Source of the DNA: OAS926 sp035503715
GTDB taxonomy: Bacteria > Pseudomonadota > Alphaproteobacteria > Rhizobiales > Rhizobiaceae
Length of the DNA stretch: 64,000 nt
Direction: 5' to 3'
NCBI GenBank assembly: GCA_035503715.1
Contig: DATJTE010000155.1
Coordinates: forward strand, 1-64,000
Of the stretch, positions 16,468 through 25,656 are shown in pieces. The notes under the pieces were generated by a model. The model was not told where the DNA came from. It made no database searches and saw nothing but the letters and a program-made list of their open reading frames with translations. The first letter of the stretch is position 1; each line of letters starts with the position of its first letter. Position numbers and translations under genes: made by a program.

Positions 16468-17507
16468 ACGCCAAGACTGAGCTGAAAAGCGTGCCCTCCG
16501 GGGCGTCGGACATGGCGCACATCGTCCTCACCTTCGACAACAACCGGCTCGCCAGCGCGCTTTATGGTCAATTCGACGAAAATCTCGCGCGCGTCGAGCA
16601 GAAGCTTGGCGTCGATATCCGGCCGCGCGGCAACCAACTGACGATCAAGGGCGATCCGTCGGCTGCCGAGCAGGCGCGGCGGGCGATCGACCATCTCTAT
16701 TCGATCCTGCAAAAGGGCGCCGACCTGGCGCAATCCGACGTCGACGGCGCGATCCGCATGGCGACCGCCGCGGACGACCAGCTCACGCTTCCAACACTCG
16801 AACGCAAGGGCAAGATGGCCGCCGCGCAAATCGCCACCCGCAAGCGCACGATCTATGCGCGCTCCGGCAACCAGGACGCTTACATGCGCGCGCTGGAGCG
16901 GTCTGAGATGGTGTTCGGCATCGGCCCGGCCGGCACTGGCAAGACCTATCTCGCCGTCGCGCACGCTGCGATGATGCTGGAGCGCGGACTGGTCGAGCGC
17001 ATCGTACTTTCTCGCCCCGCGGTTGAAGCGGGCGAGCGGCTCGGCTTCCTGCCAGGCGACATGAAGGAGAAGGTCGACCCCTATCTGCGGCCGCTTTACG
17101 ACGCGCTTTACGACATGATGCCCTCCGACAAGGTTGAGCGCGCGATTGCCGCGGGCGTCATCGAGATCGCGCCGCTCGCCTTCATGCGCGGCCGCACACT
17201 GGCGCACGCCGCCGTCATTCTCGACGAGGCGCAGAACACGACGCCGATGCAGATGAAGATGTTCCTGACCCGCCTTGGCGAAGGCGGGCGCATGATCGTG
17301 ACCGGCGACCCGACGCAGATCGACCTGCCGCCGAACACCAAGTCCGGCCTCGTTGAAGCGCTGAGGATTCTCGATGGCGTGCCGGGGATCGTCACGGTCC
17401 GCTTCAACGACGCCGACGTCGTCCGTCATCCGCTCGTTGCGGAAATCGTGCGGGCCTACGATAAGGACGGCAAGGCGCACGCTTCGGGCACGAGCCAGCG
17501 GAACTGA
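16464..17507 (+). CDS. PhoH family ATPase/RNA helicase-like protein (YbeZ)
   Basis: PhoH-like proteins are P-loop ATPases that associate with the endoribonuclease YbeY and with ribosome maturation. The 347-residue protein has Walker A GPAGTGKT at 154-161 and Walker B VILDEAQ at about 251-257, and a KH-like N-terminal region. The TTG start at 16464 overlaps the miaB stop and follows GGGAGAG by a normal distance; an internal ATG at 16512 is a weaker alternative. ybeY follows after 9 bases, the usual partner order. Confidence 0.92.
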   Translation: MNAKTELKSVPSGASDMAHIVLTFDNNRLASALYGQFDENLARVEQKLGVDIRPRGNQLTIKGDPSAAEQARRAIDHLYSILQKGADLAQSDVDGAIRMATAADDQLTLPTLERKGKMAAAQIATRKRTIYARSGNQDAYMRALERSEMVFGIGPAGTGKTYLAVAHAAMMLERGLVERIVLSRPAVEAGERLGFLPGDMKEKVDPYLRPLYDALYDMMPSDKVERAIAAGVIEIAPLAFMRGRTLAHAAVILDEAQNTTPMQMKMFLTRLGEGGRMIVTGDPTQIDLPPNTKSGLVEALRILDGVPGIVTVRFNDADVVRHPLVAEIVRAYDKDGKAHASGTSQRN

Positions 17508-17516
17508 CGCCGATCC

Positions 17517-18029
17517 ATGGCCAGGAAAGCCGCCGCGAAGCCGAAAACAGCTTCGAAACCAGACATTTCGATCGATATTTCAGTGGAAGCCGGCGACTGG
17601 CCGGCTGAATTAGCCCTTCGCAGGCTGGCGAAGGCGGCAATTACCGCTGCCTCGAAGGAAATCGGCCCCATGCAAGGCTCGAGCGAACTCAGCCTGGTGT
17701 TTTCTGACGACGCAGCCATCCGCAAGCTCAATGCCGGCTGGCGCGGCAAGGACAAACCGACGAATGTCCTGTCTTTTCCTGCATTTAGCTGGCGCCGCGG
17801 CGATCCACTGCCGCCGATGCTCGGCGACATCGCGATCGCGGCGGAAACGGTGCGGAAGGAGGCCGATCTGGAAGGCAAGCCTTTTGAACACCATCTGACG
17901 CACCTTATCGTGCATGGCTTCCTGCATCTTCTCGGATATGATCACGAGACGAACGGGGAGGCCGAGGAGATGGAGGGCGTGGAGCGGCGCATCCTTGCTG
18001 CTCTTGCCATTCCCGATCCCTACGCATAA
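17517..18029 (+). CDS. ybeY: Endoribonuclease YbeY
   Basis: YbeY is a zinc-dependent single-strand RNase needed for 16S rRNA 3' maturation and late ribosome quality control; in Sinorhizobium it also shapes small-RNA regulation. The 170-residue sequence contains the metal site HxxxHxxxxxH as His 133, 137 and 143 in HGFLHLLGYDH. It also has the conserved KPTNVLSFP block at about 80-88. There is a lysine-rich N-terminal extension (1-15). It lies between phoH and the corC-like gene. Confidence 0.96.
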   Translation: MARKAAAKPKTASKPDISIDISVEAGDWPAELALRRLAKAAITAASKEIGPMQGSSELSLVFSDDAAIRKLNAGWRGKDKPTNVLSFPAFSWRRGDPLPPMLGDIAIAAETVRKEADLEGKPFEHHLTHLIVHGFLHLLGYDHETNGEAEEMEGVERRILAALAIPDPYA

Positions 18030-18055
18030 CACGAGGCGGCAACCGACCTACGGCG

Positions 18056-19132
18056 ATGAACGAAAACGCACCGTCAGCTCCCGGACCAGAGTCTGGAAGC
18101 ACCACTACGGCGTCTGGCCAGCCGGCCGACGCTCCGAGTACCGGGCCCGAGCAATCGGGCGAACGTCCCTCCCTCTTCGAGCGGCTTTCAGGCTTCTTCC
18201 GGCAGCGCAACGGGTCCAGCCTTCGCGAGGACCTGGAAGATGCGTTGGCCGAAAGCGAGGCCGACGGGGAAACCTTCTCGCCCGGCGAAAGGGCGATGCT
18301 CAACAACATCCTGCGGCTGCGCGAGGTTCGCGTCGAGGACGTCATGGTGCCGCGCGCCGACATCGAGGCCATCGAGATGTCGACCACGCTCGGCGCGCTG
18401 CTGCTGCTGTTCGAAGAGTCCGGCCATTCGCGAATGCCGGTCTATTCCGAAAACCTCGACGATCCGCGCGGCATGGTTCACATCCGCGACATCGTCGCCC
18501 ACATCACGCGTCAGGCTCATCAGAAGAAAGGCCGCGCGTCGCGGAAGCCTGCCACGGTGCCGGCCGGACTGGATCTGGCCAATGTCGATCTCACCAAGAC
18601 GATCGGCGAACTCAATTTGATCCGCACGGTTCTGTTTGTCCCGCCGTCGATGCTCGCCTCGGATCTGATGACTCGCATGCAGGCGAGCCGCACGCAGATG
18701 GCGCTGGTCATCGACGAGTATGGCGGCACGGACGGACTGGTCTCGCTGGAAGACATCGTCGAGATGGTCGTCGGCGACATTGAAGACGAGCATGACGACG
18801 AGGAAGCGCTGATCACCAAGGCCGGCGAGGGTGTCTATATCGTCGACGGCAAGGCCGAGATCGATGACGTTGTCGAAGCGATCGGCAACGAGTTCTCGCC
18901 GGGCGAGCATGGCGACACTGTCGATACCATCGGCGGCATGATCTTCAACGCGCTCGGCCGCGTGCCGGCGCGCGGTGAGGTGGTCCAGGCTGTTCCCGGC
19001 TTCGAGTTCCATGTGCTCGACGCCGATCCGCGCCGCGTGAAACGCGTCAGGATCATCCATGACCCGAAGGGCGAACGCCGCCGCCGTCAGCCGCGCGGCG
19101 TGGCCGTTGAAGAGCCGACCGGACAGGACTGA
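18056..19132 (+). CDS. CorC/HlyC-type CBS-domain protein (hemolysin family)
   Basis: This 358-residue protein has two CBS domains (about 95-230), with the first starting near VRVEDVMVPRADIEAIE, and a C-terminal CorC_HlyC transporter-associated domain (about 255-340). It lacks the membrane-spanning DUF21 domain, so it is the soluble CorC type thought to modulate Mg2+/Co2+ efflux; hemolysin naming is historical. The acidic, Ser/Pro-rich N-terminus (1-40) is probably disordered. It lies between ybeY and lnt, the usual order. Confidence 0.9.
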   Translation: MNENAPSAPGPESGSTTTASGQPADAPSTGPEQSGERPSLFERLSGFFRQRNGSSLREDLEDALAESEADGETFSPGERAMLNNILRLREVRVEDVMVPRADIEAIEMSTTLGALLLLFEESGHSRMPVYSENLDDPRGMVHIRDIVAHITRQAHQKKGRASRKPATVPAGLDLANVDLTKTIGELNLIRTVLFVPPSMLASDLMTRMQASRTQMALVIDEYGGTDGLVSLEDIVEMVVGDIEDEHDDEEALITKAGEGVYIVDGKAEIDDVVEAIGNEFSPGEHGDTVDTIGGMIFNALGRVPARGEVVQAVPGFEFHVLDADPRRVKRVRIIHDPKGERRRRQPRGVAVEEPTGQD

Positions 19133-19218
19133 ATGTAAGCCGAACGGTTTGTCGCGGTTGGCCAGTGCAGCTTCCGGCTGCTAAACCCGTTCGGGGTGAT
19201 TCTCAGTCTGGGCTGTTG

Positions 19219-20802
19219 ATGGAACGCCTTGCCGGCAAGATCATATTGCTGTGGGGATGGCGAAGAACGCTCGTGGCGTTCCTGGCCGGCGCGCTTTTGG
19301 TTTTCATCCAGGCACCCTACGACTTCTTCGCCGTAGGCTTCATCTCCTTCCCGATCCTCGTCTGGCTGCTCGACGGAGCCACCGCCGATCGTCCGCGCGG
19401 TTTCCTGCGCCGTCTGAAGCCGGCGTTTGCCACGGGGTTCTGGTTCGGCTTCGGTTATTTTCTCACCGGCCTCTGGTGGATCGGCGCGGCTTTTCTGGTC
19501 GATGCGGAGAACTACGCCTGGGCGCTGCCGATCGGTGTCGTCCTTCTTCCGGCCGGGATGGCGATCTTCTACGGTCTGGCCGCGGCTGTCGCGCGGCTCT
19601 TCTGGTCGGATGGACTTGGGCGCATCTTCGTGCTCGCGGCGTCGTTCGGGCTGCTCGAATGGCTGCGGGGATTCGTCTTCACCGGCTTTCCATGGAATGC
19701 CGTAGGCTACGGCGCGATGCCAATCCCGTTGCTGATGCAACCTGTGCAGGTGATCGGCATGGCAGGGATGAACACGCTCACGGTGTTCATCTTCTCGATG
19801 CCAGCGTTGCTCGCCGGACAACGGCATGTCCGCACCGGCATCGCGGTCGCCATCGCTCTGGTGCTCGCGCACGTCGGGTTCGGCTATTACAGCCTGACTC
19901 TTCCTCGGCCCGCGGACGCCAGGCAACTCGACGTCCGCATTATCCAGACCGCCGTCGACCAGCTTGTAAAATGGGACGAGGGGACGCGGCAGCAAGTCTT
20001 CCGTTCGCTCCTCGAACAATCGTCGGCGCCTTCGGTCGACGGAAAGCCACGGCCGGCTTTGATCCTGTGGCCTGAGACCACGATGCCATATCTGCTGACC
20101 GAGGATGGCGGCGCGATCGCAGCACTCGCGGAAGCCCTGGCCGAGGGGCAGTTGCTGCTCGCCGGCGCGGTGCGCGTCGAGGGCGCGACCGGACAGAAGC
20201 AGATCTACTACAATTCCGCGATGGCGATCGACGACCGCGGTGAGATCGTCGACGCCGTGGACAAGGTCCATCTCGTGCCAGGCGGTGAGTACATTCCGCT
20301 TGAGGACCTCTTTGCCCAGATCGGCATTGATCAGCTGGTCGCGGGCCCGAACAACTTCGCAGCCGGCACCAAGCGACATCCAATCGACATCAACGGCATA
20401 AAGCTCCTGCCCTTCATCTGCTACGAGGTGATCTTCGGCGAGGAGGTCTATCGTGATGCGCCCGGATCGGACGTGCTCGTCAACCTCACCAATGACGGCT
20501 GGTTCGGCGACCTCGCCGGTCCGTATCAGCACTTCCGCCAGGCTCAGGTTCGCGCCGTCGAGAACCGGATGCCGCTGCTGCGCGCTGCCAATGGCGGCAT
20601 CTCAGCGGCCATCGACGAGAAGGGGCGCGTCATCGACGCCTTCAGGCTCAATGCGGCAGGTGCGCTCGATGTGACGATATCGGTGCCTGCTGCCAGATCG
20701 TTGGCCTATGGAAATGCACAGGTGAATGGGCTGATCGTGCTCCTGTCTTTCTGGCTTCTCGGAACTATTTTTTATGTAAGGCATCGCCTACGGGCGAATT
20801 GA
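19219..20802 (+). CDS. lnt: Apolipoprotein N-acyltransferase
   Basis: Lnt adds the third acyl chain to the N-terminal Cys of lipoproteins in the inner membrane; in rhizobia the same gene was described as actA for acid tolerance. From ATG 19219 the protein has 527 residues. Hydrophobic segments fill the first 200 residues, and a nitrilase-like periplasmic domain follows. The catalytic triad is visible as Glu286 (ILWPETTMP), Lys349 (VDKVHLVPGG) and Cys401 (FICYEVIF), and a last membrane segment is near the C-terminus. The upstream GTG at 19165 would add residues without membrane character and is not favoured. Confidence 0.95.
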   Translation: MERLAGKIILLWGWRRTLVAFLAGALLVFIQAPYDFFAVGFISFPILVWLLDGATADRPRGFLRRLKPAFATGFWFGFGYFLTGLWWIGAAFLVDAENYAWALPIGVVLLPAGMAIFYGLAAAVARLFWSDGLGRIFVLAASFGLLEWLRGFVFTGFPWNAVGYGAMPIPLLMQPVQVIGMAGMNTLTVFIFSMPALLAGQRHVRTGIAVAIALVLAHVGFGYYSLTLPRPADARQLDVRIIQTAVDQLVKWDEGTRQQVFRSLLEQSSAPSVDGKPRPALILWPETTMPYLLTEDGGAIAALAEALAEGQLLLAGAVRVEGATGQKQIYYNSAMAIDDRGEIVDAVDKVHLVPGGEYIPLEDLFAQIGIDQLVAGPNNFAAGTKRHPIDINGIKLLPFICYEVIFGEEVYRDAPGSDVLVNLTNDGWFGDLAGPYQHFRQAQVRAVENRMPLLRAANGGISAAIDEKGRVIDAFRLNAAGALDVTISVPAARSLAYGNAQVNGLIVLLSFWLLGTIFYVRHRLRAN

Positions 20803-20828
20803 CAGGCCGCACACGGCAAACCCATAGT
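20799..20828 (+). promoter_or_regulatory. Candidate sigma70-type promoter for the HTH regulator
   Basis: TTGACA at 20799-20804 and CATAGT at 20823-20828 are separated by 18 bases. They overlap the very end of lnt and lie 113 bases before the regulator start at 20941. Spacing and -35 match are good; the -10 is moderate. This indicates that the regulator can be transcribed apart from lnt. Confidence 0.45.
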
Positions 20829-20940
20829 GCGCCGCCTGCCACGATTCCGGGTAGCAGACTGAAAAACCGGGAGTTTTCACAACATAACGGAGTGGTTGGG
20901 GGTTAAAACTAAAAAAGCCGCGAAAACGGCGAGGAAAAAA

Positions 20941-21360
20941 ATGGCAGAAAACAAGAAAAAACCGAACCCGATAGATATCCATGTCGGGAGTCGGATCAGG
21001 TTGCGTCGTAATATGCTAGGCATGAGTCAAGAGAAACTGGGTGAGAACCTGGGCATCACATTTCAGCAAATTCAGAAATACGAAAAAGGGACCAATCGCG
21101 TAGGCGCCAGCCGCCTTCAGGCGATTGCATCTATTTTGAATGTTCCGGTCGCGTTTTTTTTCGAAGATGCGCCTGGGGCAACGGAGGCCGGTGGCCCAGC
21201 CGGTCTCTCGGAAGACAGTTCGACGTCTTACGTGGTTGATTTCGTCAACAGCGCGGAAGGGCTTCAGCTCAACCGTGCTTTCGTCAAGATTTCTGACGCG
21301 AAAGTCCGCCGCAAGGTCATCGATCTGGTGAAAGCGTTGGGTTCGGACGACGACGCCTAG
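20941..21360 (+). CDS. HTH-type (Cro/CI, XRE) regulator, PhrR-like
   Basis: The 139-residue product has a Cro/CI helix-turn-helix at about 12-66 (RLRRNMLGMSQEKLGENLGI followed by the recognition region TFQQIQKYEKGTN). A C-terminal extension is predicted helical (AFVKISDAKVRRKVIDLVKA). The position after lnt/actA matches the acid-inducible phrR gene of Sinorhizobium medicae, so PhrR-like is my best name. The ATG at 20941 is preferred to the TTG at 20896 because GAGG sits 6-7 bases upstream; the TTG would add a Lys-rich tail. It is followed by the metK leader. Targets are unknown. Confidence 0.85.
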   Translation: MAENKKKPNPIDIHVGSRIRLRRNMLGMSQEKLGENLGITFQQIQKYEKGTNRVGASRLQAIASILNVPVAFFFEDAPGATEAGGPAGLSEDSSTSYVVDFVNSAEGLQLNRAFVKISDAKVRRKVIDLVKALGSDDDA

Positions 21361-21379
21361 CGACTGGGAGCGCTGAACG

Positions 21380-21557
21380 CTCCACGACACGTGCACCGCG
21401 AATGACTGCCGCTGGTCAGGAGACCGGCTGGCGGAATGGTTTTTCGTTTTCGCTTGAAAACGCGCGGATTCGTCCGCTTGACGAGGCATTCGCCCATTCT
21501 GTAGACGGGCACCGCTTGACCGGCGGATCAGCCGGTTCTTTTCCAGAGGGGACACCC
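21380..21557 (+). promoter_or_regulatory. Structured metK leader with terminator-like hairpin
   Basis: Several hairpins follow one another: CGTTTTC/GAAAACG (21445-21462), GCGGA-TTCG-TCCGC (about 21464-21477), GCCC/GGGC around 21492-21510, and ACCGGC/GCCGGT followed by TCTTTT (21519-21542). The last is directly upstream of the ribosome binding site AGAGGGG. This layout suits attenuation or a riboswitch. I cannot match it to SAM-I, SAM-II or SAM/SAH consensus by eye. Confidence 0.45.
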
Positions 21558-22817
21558 GTGGCACGCCAGAACTACCTTTTCACCAGCGAATCCGTATCCG
21601 AAGGCCACCCTGACAAGGTGTGCGACCGCATTTCCGACGAGATCGTCGATCTGGTCTTCAAGGAAGCGAAGAAGGTGGGCATGGATCCCGCACAGGTGCG
21701 CATCGCGTGCGAGACACTGGCGACCACCAACCGCGTTATCATTGCAGGTGAAGTGCGCGTCCCGGAAACGCTGCTGAAGAAGGACAAGGAAGGCAAGATC
21801 CTGAAGGATGCGTCCGGAGCTCCGGTCGTGAATCCGTCCAAGTTCAAGTCGGTCGCTCGCAAGGCGATCAAGGCGATCGGTTATGAGCAGGCGGGTTTCC
21901 ATTGGAAGAAGGCTCGCATCGACGTGCTGCTGCACGGCCAGTCGGCCGACATCGCCGTTGGTGTTGACGAGAAGGGCAACAAGGATGTCGGCGCCGGCGA
22001 CCAGGGCATCATGTTCGGCTACGCGACGCGCGAGACGCCTGAACTCCTACCTGCACCGATATATTACGCACATAAGATTCTTGAGACGCTGACGGCCGCC
22101 CGCAAGAACGGCGATGGCACGGCCAAGAAGCTCGGACCGGACGCCAAGAGCCAGGTCACGGTGAAATATGAAAACGGCAAGCCGGTCGGTGTGACGCAGA
22201 TCGTCGTCTCGACACAGCATGTCGACGAGTCGCTTTCCTCCGCCGACGTCAGAAAGATCGTCGAGCCTTACGTTCGCAACGCCTTGCCGGAAGGGTGGAT
22301 CACGAATGACACCGTCTGGCACGTGAACCCGACCGGCAAGTTTGTCGTCGGCGGCCCGGATGGCGATGCAGGCCTCACTGGCCGCAAGATCATCGTGGAT
22401 ACCTATGGTGGTGCCGCACCGCATGGCGGCGGCGCGTTCTCCGGCAAGGACCCGACGAAGGTTGACCGCTCGGCGGCCTATGCCGCTCGTTATCTCGCGA
22501 AGAACGTTGTGGCTGCCGGCCTTGCCGAGCGCTGCACCATCCAGCTTTCCTATGCGATCGGCGTCGCAAAGCCATTGTCGATCTATGTCGACCTGCACGA
22601 GACCGGCAAGGTCGAGCCGGCGAAGCTGGAGAAGGCGCTGGGCGAGGTATTCGATCTCTCGCCGCGCGGCATCCGCGAGCATCTCGATCTGAACAAACCG
22701 ATCTACGCCAAGACGTCTGCTTACGGTCATTTCGGCCGCAAGCCCGGTCGCGACGGCTCGTTCTCCTGGGAGAAGACCGATCTCACCAAGGCGCTGAAGG
22801 ACGCGGTCGCAGCCTAA
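21558..22817 (+). CDS. metK: S-adenosylmethionine synthase
   Basis: MetK makes SAM from methionine and ATP. From GTG 21558 the protein has 419 residues, with GHPDK (16-20), the GAGDQG phosphate-binding motif (about 145-150) and GGGAFSGKDPTKVDRS near 290, all intact. The alphaproteobacterial insertion near residue 75-95 (TLLKKDKEGKILKDASG) is present. An in-frame ATG at 21402 would add 52 residues without family similarity and without a ribosome binding site, so the GTG after AGAGGGG is chosen. trmB follows after 10 bases. Confidence 0.96.
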   Translation: MARQNYLFTSESVSEGHPDKVCDRISDEIVDLVFKEAKKVGMDPAQVRIACETLATTNRVIIAGEVRVPETLLKKDKEGKILKDASGAPVVNPSKFKSVARKAIKAIGYEQAGFHWKKARIDVLLHGQSADIAVGVDEKGNKDVGAGDQGIMFGYATRETPELLPAPIYYAHKILETLTAARKNGDGTAKKLGPDAKSQVTVKYENGKPVGVTQIVVSTQHVDESLSSADVRKIVEPYVRNALPEGWITNDTVWHVNPTGKFVVGGPDGDAGLTGRKIIVDTYGGAAPHGGGAFSGKDPTKVDRSAAYAARYLAKNVVAAGLAERCTIQLSYAIGVAKPLSIYVDLHETGKVEPAKLEKALGEVFDLSPRGIREHLDLNKPIYAKTSAYGHFGRKPGRDGSFSWEKTDLTKALKDAVAA

Positions 22818-22827
22818 GGGCGCGACC

Positions 22828-23526
22828 GTGACCGAGGGCCGGCGCAGCCGCTCGACGGAGGCTTTTTTCGGCCGCCGTCACGGCAAGACGATCCGGCCCA
22901 TTCCGGCAAAGGCGCTCGCCGAGGAACTGCCGAAACACCGGCTGGACCTGAGCCAAGAGCCGTCTGCCAACCTGTCGGGCCTCTTCGCGGCTCCGATCTC
23001 AGGCGTGCGGCTCGAAATCGGTTTCGGCGGCGGCGAGCATTTTTTCCATGAGGCCGAACGGTTTCCCGATGTCGGTTTCATCGGGGTCGAGCCTTTCGTC
23101 AACGGCATGGCGAAATTGATGCTCGCACTGACGGGGCTGCCGCTCCGGAATGTCCGTGTCTATGACGACGACGCGACGCGGCTGCTTGACTGGCTGCCCA
23201 CCGGTTCAGTCGAACAGATCGACCTGCTCTATCCCGACCCGTGGCCAAAGAAGCGGCACTGGAAGCGCCGCTTTGTCGGCCCCGCAAATCTCGACCGGTT
23301 CGCACGCGTCCTGAAACCGGGTGGCAAGTTCCGCTTCGCCTCCGATATCGACACGTATGTCAACTGGACGCTGCACCACTCCCGCGCGCATCCGGAGTTC
23401 GAATGGACGGCAGAACAAGCCGCCGACTGGCATAAGCCATATGAGGGCTGGCCCGGCACCCGCTATGAAGCGAAGGCGCTGCGCGAAGGGCGTAAAGCCG
23501 CTTACCTCACCTTTCGGCGTCGATAG
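22828..23526 (+). CDS. trmB: tRNA (guanine-N7-)-methyltransferase
   Basis: TrmB methylates G46 of tRNA at N7 using SAM. The 232-residue protein has the SAM motif LEIGFGGGEHF (about 62-72) and the family signature LLYPDPWPKKRHWKRR (about 133-148) carrying the catalytic Asp. The GTG start lies 10 bases after metK, so the two are probably one transcript: the SAM supplier next to a SAM user. It converges with the sensor kinase gene; the two coding ends overlap by 20 bases. Confidence 0.94.
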   Translation: MTEGRRSRSTEAFFGRRHGKTIRPIPAKALAEELPKHRLDLSQEPSANLSGLFAAPISGVRLEIGFGGGEHFFHEAERFPDVGFIGVEPFVNGMAKLMLALTGLPLRNVRVYDDDATRLLDWLPTGSVEQIDLLYPDPWPKKRHWKRRFVGPANLDRFARVLKPGGKFRFASDIDTYVNWTLHHSRAHPEFEWTAEQAADWHKPYEGWPGTRYEAKALREGRKAAYLTFRRR

Positions 23527-24913
23527 CCACCGGAAGGTCGAGCGCAGGCAAGCATATCCTTACACGCAGTCCGCGCCCGCCTGCGCCGGGAAGAAGCTCC
23601 ATCGATCCGCCGAAGAGTGTCGCGATTTCCTCGACGATCGGCAGCCCGAGGCCGGCCCCCGGCTTGCCGGTGCTGTCGCCGCGAGAGAAGCGGCGGCGAA
23701 CGGCATCGAATCTGTGCGGCGGAACGCCCGGTCCGTTGTCCTCCACCTCCAGGACAGCTCTATTCTTCTGCAGGACACGCACTGTGACATCCGTACCGCT
23801 GCCTGCGTAGGTGAGCGCGTTGCCGATCAGATTGTTGAGCAATTCCCCGACCAACAGCGGCTCGGCGCGCACCATCACGGTATCGTTGCCCTCAAAACCC
23901 AGATCGATGCCCGCGGCTCGAGCTTCCGGAATGCGCTCGGCGGTGACCGTGCTGGCGAGCATAGAAAGATCGACCGGCTTCATGATCCTTTCGGTCGCCG
24001 CTTCATCGATCTTGGCGAGTAGCAGCAGTTGCGCCAGCACGCGCTCGGCGTGGGCGACCGCCTCGTCGCCGATTCGAGCGACAGCCTTCACCGTGTCGAG
24101 CGATTCAGCCCGCGAGGAGAGCGCAAACTGGGTTCGGATGATGGCGAGCGGTGTGCGAAGTTGATGGCTGGCATTGCCGGTGAAATGACGCAGCCCCGAA
24201 AGCGCCGTGCCGAGCCGGTCCATGAACGAATTCACCGTATCCACCAGACTGCGCACCTCGACCGGCACAACCTGTTCGATGGGATGAAGGTCGTTCGGGC
24301 TGCGCTCGGCAATCGCATTGCCGAGCCGTTCGAGCGGCGAGAGCGCCGCGGCCACCGCGAACCAGACGACGATCGCCGCCACAGCAATCAGCATGGCAAG
24401 CCGTAGTGTTGAGCGGATGAGAATGGTTTCGCTGAGCTGGGTGCGGGCAATTGTCGTTTCGGCCACCGTCACCACGAACGGAATGGAACTCACGCCTGTC
24501 GAAGCCGAACGGCCTAGAGCGGCAAGCCTTATCTTCTCGCCGCGGAACTCGGCATCGGCAAATGCGCTGCCCTCGCCATTGTGTCCCTCGATCTTTGGTA
24601 GTGCTTCGTAACCGGTTACGAACGTTCCCGGTGGCCCATCGACCCGGTAGAAGACACGATCCTGAGCGGCCGACGTCAGCATCTCCAGGGCGACATAGGG
24701 AATATCGACCTCCAGCGTGCCGCCCTCCGAGACGACGACGCGCTCCGCGATGGCCAGCGCCGATCCTGCAAGCACGCGATCCGAAACGGCGTTGGCGGTG
24801 ACGACCGCCTCCCGCCAGGTGTCGAAAAGAGCAACACCGCCAAGCGTCACCAGCGGCACCAGAAGCCAGAACAGCAGCCGCCGGCGTATCGAATTGCCCC
24901 CGATGCGCGACAT
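23507..24913 (-). CDS. Sensor histidine kinase, TctE-like
   Basis: This 468-residue membrane kinase has a transmembrane segment at about 13-31, a periplasmic sensor region resembling the 2CSK_N domain (about 32-165), a second transmembrane segment at about 171-191, and a HAMP-like linker. The DHp motif FTGNASHQLRTPLAI has the phosphoacceptor His250. The HATPase domain has NNLIGNALTYA and the G boxes VEDNGPGVP and GAGLGLPIVEEIA. The gene overlaps the end of the response regulator gene by one base, so they form one operon. The adjacent tripartite tricarboxylate transporter points to a carboxylate-type signal, as in TctDE. The ligand is not known. Confidence 0.9.
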   Translation of the reverse strand: MSRIGGNSIRRRLLFWLLVPLVTLGGVALFDTWREAVVTANAVSDRVLAGSALAIAERVVVSEGGTLEVDIPYVALEMLTSAAQDRVFYRVDGPPGTFVTGYEALPKIEGHNGEGSAFADAEFRGEKIRLAALGRSASTGVSSIPFVVTVAETTIARTQLSETILIRSTLRLAMLIAVAAIVVWFAVAAALSPLERLGNAIAERSPNDLHPIEQVVPVEVRSLVDTVNSFMDRLGTALSGLRHFTGNASHQLRTPLAIIRTQFALSSRAESLDTVKAVARIGDEAVAHAERVLAQLLLLAKIDEAATERIMKPVDLSMLASTVTAERIPEARAAGIDLGFEGNDTVMVRAEPLLVGELLNNLIGNALTYAGSGTDVTVRVLQKNRAVLEVEDNGPGVPPHRFDAVRRRFSRGDSTGKPGAGLGLPIVEEIATLFGGSMELLPGAGGRGLRVRICLPALDLPVAIDAER

Positions 24914-25581
24914 CAGTGCTGCTTCTCGAGATAATAACCGATGCCGCGCGCCGTCCGCACTGTCAGCCCGTGCGGGGCGAGCCTCTTTCGCAGCCGGCTG
25001 ACATATTGCTCAATCGCATTGGCGCTGAGGTCCTCGTCGAAGCCGGCCAGCGATTCGATGATCGCCTGTTTGGCGACCACCTTGCCGGCGCGCATGAACA
25101 AAGTTTCGAGCAGGCTCACCTCGCGCGCCGGCAGGTCGATCGCTGCGCCATTGGCGAAGAAGGTGCGTTGGTTCAAATCGAAGACGACATCGCCGAACGC
25201 CACGGTCGAAACCTTCAGGCCGGCCTTGCGTCTGAGCAGCGCCCTGAGCCGCGCCTCCAGCTCCTCGACGTCGAAGGGCTTCGCCATATAATCGTCCGCG
25301 CCGAGGTCGAGGCCTTTGACGCGATCGTCGGACTCGCCCCGGGCGGACAGGATGAGCACGGCGGCGTCGTGCTGCCGCGCCCGCATGGTGCGCAGCACGT
25401 CGAGGCCGTCCATCTCGGGCAGTGACAGGTCAAGCACGACCGCGTCGAACCGTTCGGTCGACAAGACGGCCGCGGCCGAAACGCCGTCATGGACCATATC
25501 CACCGCATAGCCGCTTCCGCGCAGCACGGCGGCGAGTCCATTCGCCAGTGTCAGATTGTCCTCGACGACCAGTACGCGCAC
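24913..25581 (-). CDS. OmpR-family response regulator, TctD-like
   Basis: The 222-residue regulator has a receiver domain with phosphoacceptor Asp51 (VVLDLSLPEMDGL), the conserved Lys100 (DYMAKPF), and a C-terminal winged-helix DNA-binding domain of the OmpR/PhoB type (about 125-220, ending TVRTARGIGYYLE). It is transcribed divergently from the periplasmic binding-protein gene and ahead of tctC, and partners the kinase downstream. A tandem 11-bp repeat at 26755-26776, upstream of tctC, is a plausible binding site. Confidence 0.92.
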   Translation of the reverse strand: MRVLVVEDNLTLANGLAAVLRGSGYAVDMVHDGVSAAAVLSTERFDAVVLDLSLPEMDGLDVLRTMRARQHDAAVLILSARGESDDRVKGLDLGADDYMAKPFDVEELEARLRALLRRKAGLKVSTVAFGDVVFDLNQRTFFANGAAIDLPAREVSLLETLFMRAGKVVAKQAIIESLAGFDEDLSANAIEQYVSRLRKRLAPHGLTVRTARGIGYYLEKQH

Positions 25582-25656
25582 GCCGCTCCCCTTTGCCGGA
25601 GTCTATCGCCGCCGGCGAAGGTTGTGAACAGCATCCAGCTCGGGCAGGATTGCCTG

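Noticed and set aside
21402..21557. Upstream ATG giving metK 52 extra residues
   Set aside because: No ribosome binding site and no similarity to MetK; the region forms hairpins. GTG at 21558 after AGAGGGG gives the standard protein.
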